A stretch of 51,648 nucleotides of DNA from Candidatus Methanimicrococcus labiotermitis (GCA_009784005.1 WRCE01000009.1:1-51648); one strand, 5' to 3'. Numbered from the stretch's first letter, positions 25,986-35,294 are shown. Notes: generated from the sequence alone by a model not told the origin. A program made the numbers and translations.

Positions 25986-26169
25986 GTTGGCAGCTGTTTT
26001 AAGACAGTAACAGCACCTGCATGAATCAACTGTATCTTTTTCATGCATACTTTTTCATGCATATCTTTTTTATTTGTTTATGACATTCTTTTTTGCAGTA
26101 CGATTTAAGTAAAAATCATGGAATGATTCAAGATCGATTTCACGATATTTCAGAAACAGGAGGAGAAAC

Positions 26170-26523
26170 ATGTATCCGGGAATGGGACGAGGCGGAATGA
26201 ATCCGAAAAAAATGCAAGGCATGATGAAACAGCTCGGCATTGAAATGGTTGACATCGACGCCGAACAGGTTATTATTAAAACGGCTGACGGAGACCTTAT
26301 CATTGACAATCCGTCCATATCGATTATGCGCGCGCAAGGTGTTGACACGTATCAAATCAACGGCGATGTCAGAAAAGCGCCCAAACAAACCGTTATTCCC
26401 GACGAAGATGTCCGGTTGGTTTGCGAACAGACCGGCGCCACCGAAGAAAAAGCCAGAAAAGCGTTGGAAGAAAATAACGGCGACTTGGCAGAAGCCATTT
26501 TATCTCTTTCGTGCGGTGTGTAA
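26170..26523 (+). CDS. nac: Nascent polypeptide-associated complex protein (alpha-NAC)
   Basis: The 117-residue protein has a NAC domain (KQLGIEMVDIDAEQVIIKTADGDLIIDNPSISIMRAQGVDTYQINGD) and a C-terminal UBA domain (DVRLVCEQTGATEEKARKALEENNGDLAEAILSL). Archaeal NAC is a homodimer that binds emerging polypeptides at the ribosome. AGGAGG about 8 nt before the ATG is a strong ribosome binding site. Confidence 0.95.
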   Translation: MYPGMGRGGMNPKKMQGMMKQLGIEMVDIDAEQVIIKTADGDLIIDNPSISIMRAQGVDTYQINGDVRKAPKQTVIPDEDVRLVCEQTGATEEKARKALEENNGDLAEAILSLSCGV

Positions 26524-26559
26524 ATTTAAAAATCGAGAACATCAATTTTGAGATATTCG

Positions 26560-26735
26560 ATATATTGTGATATGATGTATTCGTGATATGATGTATTCGT
26601 GATATGCTGTATTCGTGTATGATGTATTCGTGATATGCTGTATTCGTGTATGATGTATTCGTGATATGCTGTATTCGTGTATGATATATTCGTGATATCC
26701 GATATATTCGTGATATTCGATATATTCAAGATATT
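26560..26735. repeat. GATATGATGTATTCGT repeats
   Basis: Around ten copies of GATATGATGTATTCGT / GATATGCTGTATTCGT with a 31-bp alternation between two variants. Confidence 0.85.
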
Positions 26736-26788
26736 CGTTTGAAAATCTTAAAAAAGATGTTTATCCCCTCATTTCCGATTGATGACAC

Positions 26789-27823
26789 ATGACTGAAATT
26801 CTTTTTGACGATATCGGAAGTTTCCCGCTTCCTCCCGGTATTTCCAAGGCGGCTCTCAGCGACGCGGCGTTTGGCCGCGGTGACGATGAGACTCTTTTTC
26901 CCGTGTTAAACGGCATTTTTGAAATGAAAGCGGCAGCGGGCGTTCACATCCCGACTTATCCTCAAATCCGGGATATGAATGAACAGTTTTTACGGCCGAT
27001 GAAGGACGACGCTTGCTGCAATGAACCGTTTGATCTAAAGGAAGAGTGCGCGGGAACGGTTGAAATGCAAGCCGTAGAACTCTGCTGCAAACGGCTTTAT
27101 GAAGAAACCGGCGAAAAACCGCGCGTCCGCATGTGCGTCACCGGCCCCACGGAACTCTTTTTAAAAGAATTCGGCGGCGCCTCTTACGCCGACATCTATC
27201 GTTTATTTGCAAAAGACGTCAACCTTTTTGTTCACAAAGCAATCAAAGACGCAAAATATTACACAATCGCCACGGTTTCCGTGGATGAGCCCAGTATCGG
27301 CATCAACCCGCTCCTCTCGCTGCCCGCGGATGACATCATCGACGCCTTGACAATTGCCGGCAGCGCTGCCTCAAAAAGCGGCGCCGACGTCCAAATTCAC
27401 ATCCATTCGCCGCTTTATTACGACTTGGCCTGCCGAGCGGAAACAATCAACGTCATCGGCATGGAATCCGCCGCCACCCCCTCCTACGCGGATATGATTG
27501 ACCGCCGCGTTTTGGAACAACACGACACCTTCGTCCGCGCCGGCATTTCCCGAACGGACATCTTCAATTTGGCCGGCACGCTGAATGAAAAATACGGCGG
27601 CAACGTTTGGGCCAAACCCGAACTCTTTCAAGAGGTCGTCACGGAAATGGAAACGCCTGCATTGATTGAAAAAAGACTCAGAACCTTGTATACTGTTTTC
27701 GGCGACCGAATCAAATACGCGGGGCCGGACTGCGGTCTCGGCGCGTGGCCGTCACAGGAGTTGGCGGCGGCATTGTTGAAAAATACAGGGATTGCTATTG
27801 ATTCTTTTAATAAAAGTTTGTAA
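26789..27823 (+). CDS. Archaeal core methionine synthase (MetE C-terminal-like)
   Basis: The 344-residue TIM-barrel protein corresponds to the C-terminal catalytic half of cobalamin-independent methionine synthase. It begins FDDIGSFPLPPGISKAALSDAAFGR and has RMCVTGPTELFLKEFGG and the zinc site: HIHSP (residues about 209-213), GMESAAT and GPDCGLGAWPS. In classical MetE the first ligands are His-x-Cys; here they read His-x-His, while Glu and the last Cys are kept. In methanogens core MetE proteins transfer a methyl group, probably from a corrinoid protein, to homocysteine. Confidence 0.85.
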   Translation: MTEILFDDIGSFPLPPGISKAALSDAAFGRGDDETLFPVLNGIFEMKAAAGVHIPTYPQIRDMNEQFLRPMKDDACCNEPFDLKEECAGTVEMQAVELCCKRLYEETGEKPRVRMCVTGPTELFLKEFGGASYADIYRLFAKDVNLFVHKAIKDAKYYTIATVSVDEPSIGINPLLSLPADDIIDALTIAGSAASKSGADVQIHIHSPLYYDLACRAETINVIGMESAATPSYADMIDRRVLEQHDTFVRAGISRTDIFNLAGTLNEKYGGNVWAKPELFQEVVTEMETPALIEKRLRTLYTVFGDRIKYAGPDCGLGAWPSQELAAALLKNTGIAIDSFNKSL

Positions 27824-27825
27824 AA

Positions 27826-27904
27826 AACAATCAAGCAACCAACAATCAAACAACCAACAATCAAACAACCAACAATCAAACAACCAAGCAACCAACAATC
27901 AAAA
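27826..27904. repeat. 15-bp AACAATCAAACAACC tandem repeat
   Basis: Four to five copies of CAACAATCAAACAAC with small variants, directly after the methionine synthase gene. Confidence 0.85.
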
Positions 27905-27927
27905 CAAATCTGACAGGATCGGAAGTT

Positions 27928-28326
27928 ATGTCTAAAAACCGCCGCAGGCAAAAGAATAAGGATTTATCCAAAAAAATTGCCGAAGAACGCATTCTTCTTC
28001 TTTTTGAGCTGGCGGAACAAAATTTCAACGAACATCCCGACAGAACACACCGTTATGTGACGCTGGCCCGCCTCATCGGCATGCATTACCGCGTCCGTTT
28101 GACGCGCGAACAAAAAAGAAGGATTTGCAAACACTGTTATCATTATCTGGTTCCCGGCAATAACTGCCGAATCCGTTTGAAGGGCGGCGCGGCGCTGACA
28201 ACCTGTTTCGTCTGCGGCAAAATGAGCCGCTGTCCTTATTACGATAAGCCGATGAAAGAATCGGTTGAACCGGTTGAACAAGCTGAATCGGATGAACAAG
28301 TTGAATCGGTTGAGCAGGCTGAATAA
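27928..28326 (+). CDS. rnp4: Ribonuclease P protein component 4 (Rpp21)
   Basis: The 132-residue protein has a basic helical N-terminus (KNRRRQKNKDLSKKIAEERILLLFELAE) and a zinc ribbon with CKHCYHYLVPGNNCRIR and TTCFVCGKMSRCPY, typical of Rpr2/Rpp21. It is a protein subunit of archaeal RNase P, which trims tRNA 5' leaders. The last about 22 residues (ESVEPVEQAESDEQVESVEQAE) are an acidic repeat encoded by a short tandem repeat. Confidence 0.92.
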   Translation: MSKNRRRQKNKDLSKKIAEERILLLFELAEQNFNEHPDRTHRYVTLARLIGMHYRVRLTREQKRRICKHCYHYLVPGNNCRIRLKGGAALTTCFVCGKMSRCPYYDKPMKESVEPVEQAESDEQVESVEQAE

Positions 28327-28424
28327 AGAGCCGCAAATCTGTGTCGCGTCTTTTGCCATTGTGTGCTTTCATTTTCAACCGGTTGGTATTACTAATCGGT
28401 TCACTTCCATCGCCTTTCTTTCGC

Positions 28425-28504
28425 TGTCTTCTCTTCTCGCTGTCTTCTCTTCTCGCTGTCTTCTCTTCTCGCTGTCTTCTCTTCTCGCTGTCTTCTCTTC
28501 TCGC
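28425..28504. repeat. 16-bp TGTCTTCTCTTCTCGC repeat, five copies
   Basis: Five exact copies that stop right at the 3' end of the converging YkgJ-like gene. Confidence 0.9.
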
Positions 28505-28505
28505 T

Positions 28506-29216
28506 TTATTCTTTTCGCGTTTTATGTTCTTTAAAGACGCCGCCGTGATAAACAAAAACGGTTACTTCTTCCCCTTTTTCAAAATCGCGAATTCGCGTGT
28601 CAAAGATTTTCGGAATGTGTTTCAGTTTATTCTTTTCAAAATGCGCCGACAAGGCTTTTAAAAATACTTTTTCCTGTAAAAGGTAGCCGGCTTCATACTT
28701 TTTGACATCCTCAAATATTTCGCCCGCCTCTTTATCATTAATTTTGGCGCCGTAGAGACCGTGTTCGTTTAAGCCGCTGATTTCGCGCCAGTCATACTGC
28801 CCGTCTTCATCGGCTTCATAGTGGATCATGTAAGGATAAATCCTGCATATCTGCGGCCGTTTGTCATAGATACGGCAGCGCCCGCCTTCTAAGAAACAAC
28901 AGCTTCCGGCATCATCTCCCTTTGTTTTCAGACTGTACCCCGACGTATAAAAACGGCCTTCTTGGTCGCAATAATCAAAATAGGGGAAAGGCACAACAGC
29001 GGTTTCGTCGATGCCGATAATGCCGGAGGCGTCCTCTTCTAAGAGATACGGGTGGCCGTTAAACGCGCGCGTACAGCATTTGCCGCAAAGGTCGCATTCA
29101 AATCCGACATCTTTTATTCTGCCGGTAAACCGCCCCTTCGGATAAGCGGCAAGCGCTTTTCCGTCCTCATCGAAATAATTCCAATCTGATTCCGCCTTTT
29201 TCATCATTGTCATCAT
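28506..29216 (-). CDS. YkgJ-family cysteine cluster protein
   Basis: The 236-residue protein has the YkgJ pattern of cysteines: FECDLCGKCCTRAF (residues about 33-46), SCCFLEGGRCRIYDKRPQICRIYPYM (in two parts, about 100-125). This family (putative zinc- or iron-chelating domain, annotated Fe-S oxidoreductase) binds a metal or cluster; its function is unknown. The C-terminal third is charged and specific. Several ATGs lie at the start (MMTMMKK), and there is no clear ribosome binding site. Confidence 0.82.
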   Translation of the reverse strand: MMTMMKKAESDWNYFDEDGKALAAYPKGRFTGRIKDVGFECDLCGKCCTRAFNGHPYLLEEDASGIIGIDETAVVPFPYFDYCDQEGRFYTSGYSLKTKGDDAGSCCFLEGGRCRIYDKRPQICRIYPYMIHYEADEDGQYDWREISGLNEHGLYGAKINDKEAGEIFEDVKKYEAGYLLQEKVFLKALSAHFEKNKLKHIPKIFDTRIRDFEKGEEVTVFVYHGGVFKEHKTRKE

Positions 29217-29601
29217 TTTAAAAACGTTTATTACGGTTTAAATTTAATGCAGGGTAAATATAATGCAGGGTTGCGGCGGCAGACTCAAATGAAAAACGGG
29301 ATGTTGACGAATGAAAACGCAAGGTTTATATTTCTGAAATGGTGTTATAGTCAAACCTTAAAGATTCTGATAAATTTTATTCTTAAAAACTTTATTCAAT
29401 CTTTATTTTCACTTTCATCACATTCATATCGGATATGCGGCGGCCTATCCGAATTCGGAAACGTTTGTAAAATACATTTAAAACAGATACATATGACATA
29501 ACTTGGTAAATCTTCAAGCAATCATTCAAGCAATCATTCAAGCAATCATTCAAGCAAGAATTCAAAACCAAGTTATCATAAAATGAACAGGAGGCATGAT
29601 T
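29217..29601. other. Gap with TATA-like box and 12-bp AAGCAATCATTC repeat
   Basis: GGTTTATATTTC (about 29318-29329) is a possible promoter element. Bases 29516-29563 hold three exact and one altered copy of AAGCAATCATTC, enclosed by ACTTGGT and ACCAAGT, an inverted pair. No gene is supported in 29247-29501. Confidence 0.5.
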
Positions 29602-29775
29602 ATGGGCAAGACAGGCAGCATCATTTGGGTTAAAGTTAAGGGAAGAAAAGGCAACGCTAAAAAAGTCGAAAACGGCTTAAGCACAAAAGCGCACCCCGGA
29701 CCGGCACAGAGATTTACATCTACCGGACACAAAAGAAGATATTTGAAGAGATCCCCCAAGGCACTCGCAAAATAA
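29602..29775 (+). CDS. Small basic protein (DUF5350-like)
   Basis: This 57-residue protein starts [20 protein letters not shown] and ends with a very basic segment ([16 protein letters not shown]). Short proteins with this start and the RFTS-x-G-x-KRR motif are conserved in methanogens as DUF5350; function unknown, though the charge suggests nucleic acid or ribosome binding. AGGAGG at 29589-29594 is a strong ribosome binding site, 7 nt before the ATG. Confidence 0.85.
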   Translation: MGKTGSIIWVKVKGRKGNAKKVENGLSTKAHPGPAQRFTSTGHKRRYLKRSPKALAK

Positions 29776-30055
29776 TTCTGTTTTTCGGATTCAAACAAGA
29801 ATCCGATTATTCATTTTGATTATCAATTTCGATTATCAATTTCGATTATCAATTTCGATTGCGAAATCGGTTTTACCGGAAATCGCTTTTCTAAGCGGTT
29901 TTCTGTCTTTTTTGTTTTTTTTCACTGTCAGCTGAAAGTTTTCAAACAGTTGTTTCGTTTGAGCTGAGTTTGAGTTGAGTTTGAGCTGAGTTTGAGTTGA
30001 GTTTGAGTTGAGTTTGAGCTGAGTTTGAGCCGAGTTTGAGTCGAATATGAAAACC
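29776..30055. repeat. GAGTTTGAGCT repeats and TATCAATTTCGAT repeats
   Basis: Bases 29818-29860 hold three copies of GATTATCAATTTC. Bases about 29955-30045 hold about nine copies of TTGAGTTGAGT / TTGAGCTGAGT. In between, AAATCGGTTTTACCGG..AAATCGCTTTTCTAAGCGGTTTT could form a hairpin. Confidence 0.75.
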
Positions 30056-30898
30056 TCAAACTTCAATCTCAACATCGTAAATCCGGCTCGGATTTTCCTG
30101 ATGAATCTTCCAAAACGGTTCTTCGCCGTGAATTTCAATCAGCTTTTTTGTCTTTTTGGGAACGGTTTTGGGGCCGAGAACAAATCCGGGTCTGTCAGGG
30201 TCGTCAACATAATCGGTTTCCATTAAAAAGCGAGTTCCCTGTTTCAAAGCGATTTCAATATTGTCTTTGGCGGCGGGAACGCTCGGCCAAATGCCGTAGG
30301 ACTCAGCCTCGGCGACGAGCGGTGTTGCGTGGTGGTTCACAACTTTTTCCGCGGGAATTCCTGCCTTTTTGGCGATTTCCGAGATGTTTTTCAGGCTTTC
30401 CGATGTCATGTCTTCAATATGAAGCTGAACGGCGCATTTCAAATCCTTGGCGAGGCTGAAAACATAACTCATCACGTCATTGGAAGCGCTCAGGATATCA
30501 TCGGGAACGGGAAAATGAGGGCGGCCGGATTTCAAGGCAACAGCCTCTCCTTTTTGAACATACGATGACGCCAAATCAAATCCGCCGCACATGATTTCAA
30601 CGGCTTTTTCGATTCCGTTCTCTTCTGCCAAATACAAAATATCGACCGGATGAATCCCCAAAATCGGAAACGTTTTGACGCCCGCCGCCGTCATTTTTTC
30701 GGCGATGCTCATGGTTTGGGTAAAAACGAAATCGTAATCCTCTGACTTCTTCACGGAGACGCCCAGATGACGGCTCGGCAGAGTCACCAGAAAAATATGC
30801 GTGCCGCCGGCGTTTTTAAAATCCATGACAGCATCCAAACCGCGGCCGCGGATAAAATCAATATGCATATGATTGTCGGTAATCGGAAGATGAGACAT
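30056..30898 (-). CDS. TatD-like metal-dependent hydrolase
   Basis: The 280-residue protein has the amidohydrolase-type metal site: NHMHID (residues 8-13), PILGIHPVD (about 78-86), CAVQLHIED, KVVNHHATP and METDYVDDP near the C-terminus. This is the archaeal branch related to TatD deoxyribonucleases; the substrate cannot be told from sequence. It is a single gene with repeats on both sides. Confidence 0.85.
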   Translation of the reverse strand: MSHLPITDNHMHIDFIRGRGLDAVMDFKNAGGTHIFLVTLPSRHLGVSVKKSEDYDFVFTQTMSIAEKMTAAGVKTFPILGIHPVDILYLAEENGIEKAVEIMCGGFDLASSYVQKGEAVALKSGRPHFPVPDDILSASNDVMSYVFSLAKDLKCAVQLHIEDMTSESLKNISEIAKKAGIPAEKVVNHHATPLVAEAESYGIWPSVPAAKDNIEIALKQGTRFLMETDYVDDPDRPGFVLGPKTVPKKTKKLIEIHGEEPFWKIHQENPSRIYDVEIEV

Positions 30899-30902
30899 AG
30901 TT

Positions 30903-30990
30903 ATCCTCGGGTTATTTGGGTCATTAAGGTCATTTGGGTCATTAAGGTCATTTGTGTCATTAAGGCCATTTGGGTCTTAGATTTGGGTCA
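30903..30990. repeat. GGTCATTAAGGTCATTT repeats
   Basis: Five or so copies of GGTCATTAAGGTCATTTG upstream of the TatD-like gene. Confidence 0.8.
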
Positions 30991-31129
30991 TTAGGACCAT
31001 GATGAAAATAGAGGGTATTTCTAAAGGTTTTCAGGGTTTGATATCGTTTGAATAGTTTGATATATAATCTTCCTTCCTGCAATATATACCTAAAGTCCTT
31101 TCCTGCCATGAATGCCTTAATTTACATTA

Positions 31130-31224
31130 TTTGAATCTGCCTTCTTTGCCTCTGCCTTCTTTAATCTGCCTTCTTTGCCTCTGCCTTTTTCTTTATTTCC
31201 CTTTCATTTAGTTTTGTCACTTTT
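31130..31224. repeat. CTGCCTTCTTTGCCT repeats
   Basis: Short pyrimidine repeats that resume after the hairpin element as the CTTGCCTTCTTTGC array. Confidence 0.7.
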
Positions 31225-31357
31225 CATCTTGCTTTTTTCAAAAAAAATGTTTGTTCATTTCTCGTTATTTTTTGGCAGAAATCTCCATTTTCGGATTTGT
31301 GCGCTGCTTCGCATCGCCCAACTCCGAAAATGGAGGTGGTTATATGATTTTTGTTTG
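31225..31357. mobile_element. Dispersed hairpin element, copy C
   Basis: Third copy, closest to copy A and in the same orientation. The palindrome is at 31283-31335 with perfectly matching arms (CTCCATTTTCGGA / TCCGAAAATGGAG). Conserved flanks run from CATCTTGCTTTTTTCAAAAA to GGTGGTTATATGATTTTTG. It lies between divergent genes (TatD-like and purL). Confidence 0.78.
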
Positions 31358-31384
31358 TTTACATCGTGCTTTGTCTCTTCCTCT

Positions 31385-31610
31385 CATCCTTCTTTTTCCT
31401 TGTTTTCTTTCCTCTGCCTTATTCCTCCTCTGCCTTATTCCTCCTCTGCCTTATTCCTCCTCTGCCTTATTCCTCTTTTGCCTTCTTTGCCTTGCCTTCT
31501 TTGCCTTGCCTTCTTTGCCTTGCCTTCTTTGCCTTGCCTTCTTTGCCTTGCCTTCTTTGCCTTGCCTTCTTTGCCTTGCCTTCTTTGCCTTGCCTTCCTT
31601 GCCCCTGCCT
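31385..31610. repeat. CTTGCCTTCTTTGC 14-bp tandem array
   Basis: After copies of CTCTGCCTTATTCCT (31410-31475) come about nine copies of CTTGCCTTCTTTGC. Frames through it on either strand are low-complexity and not genes. Confidence 0.88.
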
Positions 31611-31760
31611 TCTTTACACCTGTTATTGTCAATATAAATTATGACAAATAGAGGCGTTTTTTCGGCCTACGGGAAGGCTTTTAAATTATTGGGATTTTCA
31701 AATAATCAGTATTATTTTTTTAAATTCTTATTAACACGAACACAGAAAGAGGCTCAATAC

Positions 31761-33974
31761 ATGTTACCCGCAGACGATCTCAAGCTTGTTGTTGAAAAAA
31801 TAGGACGCCAACCGAACACGCTGGAACAAGGCATTTTCTTAAATCTTTGGAGCGAACACTGCTCCTACCGCTCAAGCTACGTGCTTTTGAAGAACTTTAA
31901 AACTGATGGTGAAAATGTTATCATCGGCCCGGGCGATGACGCGGCCGTCGTTAAGTTTGATGACCGGTACGTCCTTTCCGTTGCCATGGAAAGCCACAAC
32001 CACCCCTCTTATATTGACCCTTACAGCGGTGCTGCCACCGGCGTCGGCGGCATTGTCCGCGACATCATTTCAATGGGCACGCCGCCCGTTGCGGTTCTTG
32101 CGCCTTTTTATCTCGGGACGCTTGATTCCGAGAAAAATAGATGGATTTTTGACAACATCCTTCAAGGCTCGGCCGACTATGCCGAAGTGATTAAAGTCGC
32201 CGGCATCCGCGGGGAATCTTATTTTGATGAAAGATACAACGGCAATCCGCTTGTTAACGTTGTCTGCGTCGGCCTCGGTCTGAAAGAAAACGTGATGACT
32301 TCCATTTCCAAAGCCGCCGGCAACCGTTTCGTCCTTTTCGGTTCCAAAACCGGAAGAGACGGCCTCGGGGGCGCCGCGTTCGCGTCAGCGGACATGTCTG
32401 AAGAAGGAACGCCTGCGCGCGATTCCATCCCGGCGGGCGACGCAGAGCTCGAAAAACGCGTCATTGACGCCACCATCGAAATCATCGAGAAAAAGCTTGT
32501 TGAAAGCTGCCGCGACCTCGGCGCGTCCGGCCTGACCGGCGCCACCGTTGAAATGGCAGAAAAAGGCGGTTTCGGGTTCACCGTTATCGCAGATGACATC
32601 CCGCTTTTCTTTGACAATTTAACGATTTACGAAATCATGCTTTCCGAAACGCAAGAGCGTATGCTCGCGGAAGTGACGCCCCAAAACATGGCAGCCGTTA
32701 TGGAAATCATGAAAAAGCACGACGTTTTGGCAACCGATGTCGGTTACTTAACCGAAGAACCGATATATCGCGTGACGCACAAAGGAAAAACAGAAGCAGA
32801 GCTTCCGATTGAGTTCATCGTCAAAGGCGTTCCGAGAGTGGAACTGCCTTCCAAAGCGCCAAAAGAGAGAAGCGCAGACCTCCTGTCCAAGAAGCCCGCC
32901 CTTCCCGCCGACATGAAAGCCTGCGTTTTAAAGATGCTTTCCTCCTACAATTTAGCCTCTCGCAAAACCGTTTGGGAAAAATACGCCAAAACAACGCTTC
33001 CGATCGTTTACGGTGAAAGCGGCGAAAGCGGCGGCAAAAACGGCGGCGAAAGCGGCGGTGAAAGCGGCGGTGATGCGGGCATTATCAAAGTGACCGATGA
33101 AAAAGGCGTTGCGATGACCTGCGGCTGCGAACCTGCCGTCTGCCGCCTCGATCCTTACACAGGCGCCGTCATGACCGTTCTTGAAAATTCGATGAACATC
33201 GCCGTGAAAGGCGCGCTTGGTCTTTGTCTTGTCGATAACCTCAACTTCGGCAATCCGAACAAGCCTGAACAATACTGGTTCTTGAAACAGTGCGTTCTCG
33301 GTTTGTCAGATGCCGCCAAAAAACTCAATATTCCCGTCGTCGGCGGCAACGTTTCGCTTTACAACGAAAGCGCCGAATTCGACACGGCCATCCTTCCGAC
33401 GCCCGCAATCGGCACACTCGGCATCGTCAGCTTTGAACACACGATCCCGTCTTCCTTCTTCAAAGCGGAAGGCGAAACAATTCTATTAATCGGCACGACC
33501 AAAGCCGAACTCGGCGGCAGCGAGTACTACCGCGTCTCAGGAATGGAAGACGCCGGCGCCGTCCCCGCCGTCCCCGTAAACTATGACAAAATCGTGGCGG
33601 CCGTCGCCGAGGCTTGCGCGTCGGGCGCCGTCACAACCGCCCACGATATTTCAAGAGGCGGCATCGCCAAAGCATTGGCGTCCATGTTGACGGACATCGG
33701 CGCGGAGGCAGACTTAACAGCTTTGGGCATTGAACGCGCGGATGACCTCCTGTTCTCAGAGTCACCCGCAAGAGCCATTCTGACTGTGAAATCCACCGAC
33801 AAAATCGCCGACATCATGAAAGACATCCCCTGCGTTGTCATCGGTCAAACGGTCAAAGGCGGCGGCTTGAAAATCAAGACGGCAAAAGAAGAACTCAAAT
33901 TCACCAAAGCCGAAATCGATGACGCTTCCGCTTCCATCGAAAAAGCGATGAAACTCGGTTACAAATGCAAATGA
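31761..33974 (+). CDS. purL: Phosphoribosylformylglycinamidine synthase subunit PurL
   Basis: The start at 31761 (MLPADDLKLVVEKIGRQPN) fits archaeal PurL; the frame runs upstream to 31641 but that part is low-complexity. About 737 residues. PurL converts FGAR to FGAM with ATP and ammonia from PurQ. It shows LWSEHCSYRSSY, AMESHNHPSYIDPYSGAATGVGG (in parts), GRDGLGGAAFASADM and VGGNVSLYNE. An unusual insertion at residues about 417-438 is a Gly/Glu/Ser repeat (GESGGKNGGESGGESGG) encoded by a short tandem repeat in the second half of the protein. Confidence 0.95.
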   Translation: MLPADDLKLVVEKIGRQPNTLEQGIFLNLWSEHCSYRSSYVLLKNFKTDGENVIIGPGDDAAVVKFDDRYVLSVAMESHNHPSYIDPYSGAATGVGGIVRDIISMGTPPVAVLAPFYLGTLDSEKNRWIFDNILQGSADYAEVIKVAGIRGESYFDERYNGNPLVNVVCVGLGLKENVMTSISKAAGNRFVLFGSKTGRDGLGGAAFASADMSEEGTPARDSIPAGDAELEKRVIDATIEIIEKKLVESCRDLGASGLTGATVEMAEKGGFGFTVIADDIPLFFDNLTIYEIMLSETQERMLAEVTPQNMAAVMEIMKKHDVLATDVGYLTEEPIYRVTHKGKTEAELPIEFIVKGVPRVELPSKAPKERSADLLSKKPALPADMKACVLKMLSSYNLASRKTVWEKYAKTTLPIVYGESGESGGKNGGESGGESGGDAGIIKVTDEKGVAMTCGCEPAVCRLDPYTGAVMTVLENSMNIAVKGALGLCLVDNLNFGNPNKPEQYWFLKQCVLGLSDAAKKLNIPVVGGNVSLYNESAEFDTAILPTPAIGTLGIVSFEHTIPSSFFKAEGETILLIGTTKAELGGSEYYRVSGMEDAGAVPAVPVNYDKIVAAVAEACASGAVTTAHDISRGGIAKALASMLTDIGAEADLTALGIERADDLLFSESPARAILTVKSTDKIADIMKDIPCVVIGQTVKGGGLKIKTAKEELKFTKAEIDDASASIEKAMKLGYKCK

Positions 33975-34010
33975 AGTCGTGACGCGCGTAAAAACGCGGC
34001 GCGAGGAAAT

Positions 34011-34145
34011 TGTGACACGGGTTAAATTGTGACACAGGTTAAATTGTGACACGGGTAACTTGTGACACGGGTAAAAACGTGACACGGTAAAATTGTGACA
34101 CGGTAAAATTGTGACATGCGAAAAATTGTGACATGCGAAAATTAT
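34011..34145. repeat. TTGTGACACGGGTAAA repeats
   Basis: About eight copies of AATTGTGACACGGGTAAA and shortened variants (AAAATTGTGACATGCG) after purL. The stretch from 34146 to 34380 has a possible hairpin (GGCAAAAGCCGCAAT..ATTGCGGTCAGCTGCC) and no gene. Confidence 0.85.
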
Positions 34146-34379
34146 GACCGAAGGCAAAAGCCGCAATATTAAAAATTGCGGTCAGCTGCCTTTGGTCTTT
34201 CACTCTTTCTTTTACTTTTTTTATCAAAAACAGACGTCTCTTTTTCGGCTTCAAAGAAAAGATGCTTCATCAAACATAAGTTTCACTTAAACATACGATT
34301 GAAGCCAAAGAGCCGTTAACAATATTTTATAATCATGTAAACGGGCTGCCGTTTTACAACAAACAACAAAATAGAAAAG

Positions 34380-34402
34380 CTACAGGCGAACGCCTGCAGT
34401 CA
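34380..34402 (-). terminator. Hairpin terminator of the ferredoxin gene
   Basis: On the minus strand CTGCAGGCG-TT-CGCCTGTAG is a near-perfect stem followed by CTTTTCTATTTT, directly after the ferredoxin stop. Confidence 0.7.
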
Positions 34403-34410
34403 ATTTCGAG

Positions 34411-34587
34411 TTATTTTAAGGTAATGGCAACGGCGGGGCAAACATCGGCGCAGGCGCCGCATTCGGTACATTCGTCCGCGTCCACGACGGCAATACCGTC
34501 CGCGTCAAGGGTTATTGCTTCCGAGGGACAATCGTCAACACAAAGTCCGCAACCGGTACATTCATCTCTGTCAATTACTGCTGGCAT
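34411..34587 (-). CDS. 2[4Fe-4S] ferredoxin, 58 residues
   Basis: The minus strand from ATG 34587 reads [20 protein letters not shown], and later [14 protein letters not shown], with a stop at 34411. Two CxxCxxCxxxCP motifs should bind two [4Fe-4S] clusters, so this is a short clostridial-type ferredoxin, a low-potential electron carrier. AGGAGG lies 8-13 nt upstream of the ATG. Its partner is not evident from neighbours. Confidence 0.95.
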   Translation of the reverse strand: MPAVIDRDECTGCGLCVDDCPSEAITLDADGIAVVDADECTECGACADVCPAVAITLK

Positions 34588-34865
34588 AATTTTTTCCTCC
34601 TGTCATATCATGTGACATTTCAATCATGTCATATAAAGCTGATTTTAATTCATATTTATAATCATACAAATGAATGCCGCATTTCACCGCCTGCAAAGAA
34701 ATTAATTAAAATCAATTTGCATCTCTCATTTTTTTACGGTTTACAGAAATGAGCATTCATTATCTACCTCTAATCAAAATTAAGATAAATAATTTTTGAG
34801 CGGTTTTCCGAAAAATACCCGTTCGCGCAGGTTTTATTCATTGCCGCGAGGTATTTCACTTTTTG
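34588..34865. other. Promoter region of the ferredoxin gene; no gene
   Basis: AT-rich. TATATGACATGATTG (minus strand, about 34622-34636) and TTATAAATATGAATT (about 34651-34665) are possible promoter elements. Nothing else is seen. Confidence 0.35.
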
Positions 34866-35294
34866 TCATTTTTTATCATTGACAATAAAATCAAACCGTT
34901 TTCCGGTATCCAAATTCAAGCCGATAGAGAAAAAACAAACCCCGCCGCCTTCGGCTTGAACGCGGTGCGCTTTCCAGTCTCCAATCGGGCGGCAAAAAAG
35001 ATTCATCCAAACGCAGCGATTCCCCCTTTCATTCATAAAAGGAATGTATTGGCGGTAATAGCGGTCAAGTTCGATATACAAGTCCGTTTGAGCCCAGTCC
35101 GATGCGGGATTCTCCGTCATAAACGTCACAAAATCTTCCGTTTGTTTTTCATTATACGCCGCGACGGCCTTTTCTAAAAGAAGGCGGGCTTCCCCGAGTT
35201 CCGAATTTTCAAAACGGCGGTCTTCAGACTGCATCCGATAACGGACAGGCAGTTCAAAAAACGGAAGAATAACCATTTTGGGATCGGAAATCAT
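34866..35294 (-). CDS. Hypothetical protein, 142 residues
   Basis: I do not recognise a family. The sequence is soluble-looking, with a helical charged middle (SELGEARLLLEKAVAAYNEKQTEDFVTFM) and an aromatic C-terminal half (CVWMNLFCRPIGDWKAHRVQAEGGGVCFF) suggesting a small alpha+beta fold. It starts 36 bp after the CNNM/CBS gene on the same strand with GTGAT close to its ATG, so the two are probably co-transcribed. Confidence 0.7.
   Translation of the reverse strand: MISDPKMVILPFFELPVRYRMQSEDRRFENSELGEARLLLEKAVAAYNEKQTEDFVTFMTENPASDWAQTDLYIELDRYYRQYIPFMNERGNRCVWMNLFCRPIGDWKAHRVQAEGGGVCFFSIGLNLDTGKRFDFIVNDKK

Noticed and set aside
25714..26062. Frames CQHCQLLPTLPTVANT.. on the minus strand
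   Set aside because: They are translations of the TTGGCAGCAG repeat in several frames at once.
31641..31760. 40-codon N-terminal extension of PurL
   Set aside because: It is AT-rich promoter-like sequence; archaeal PurL proteins start at the equivalent of 31761, which has GAGG upstream.
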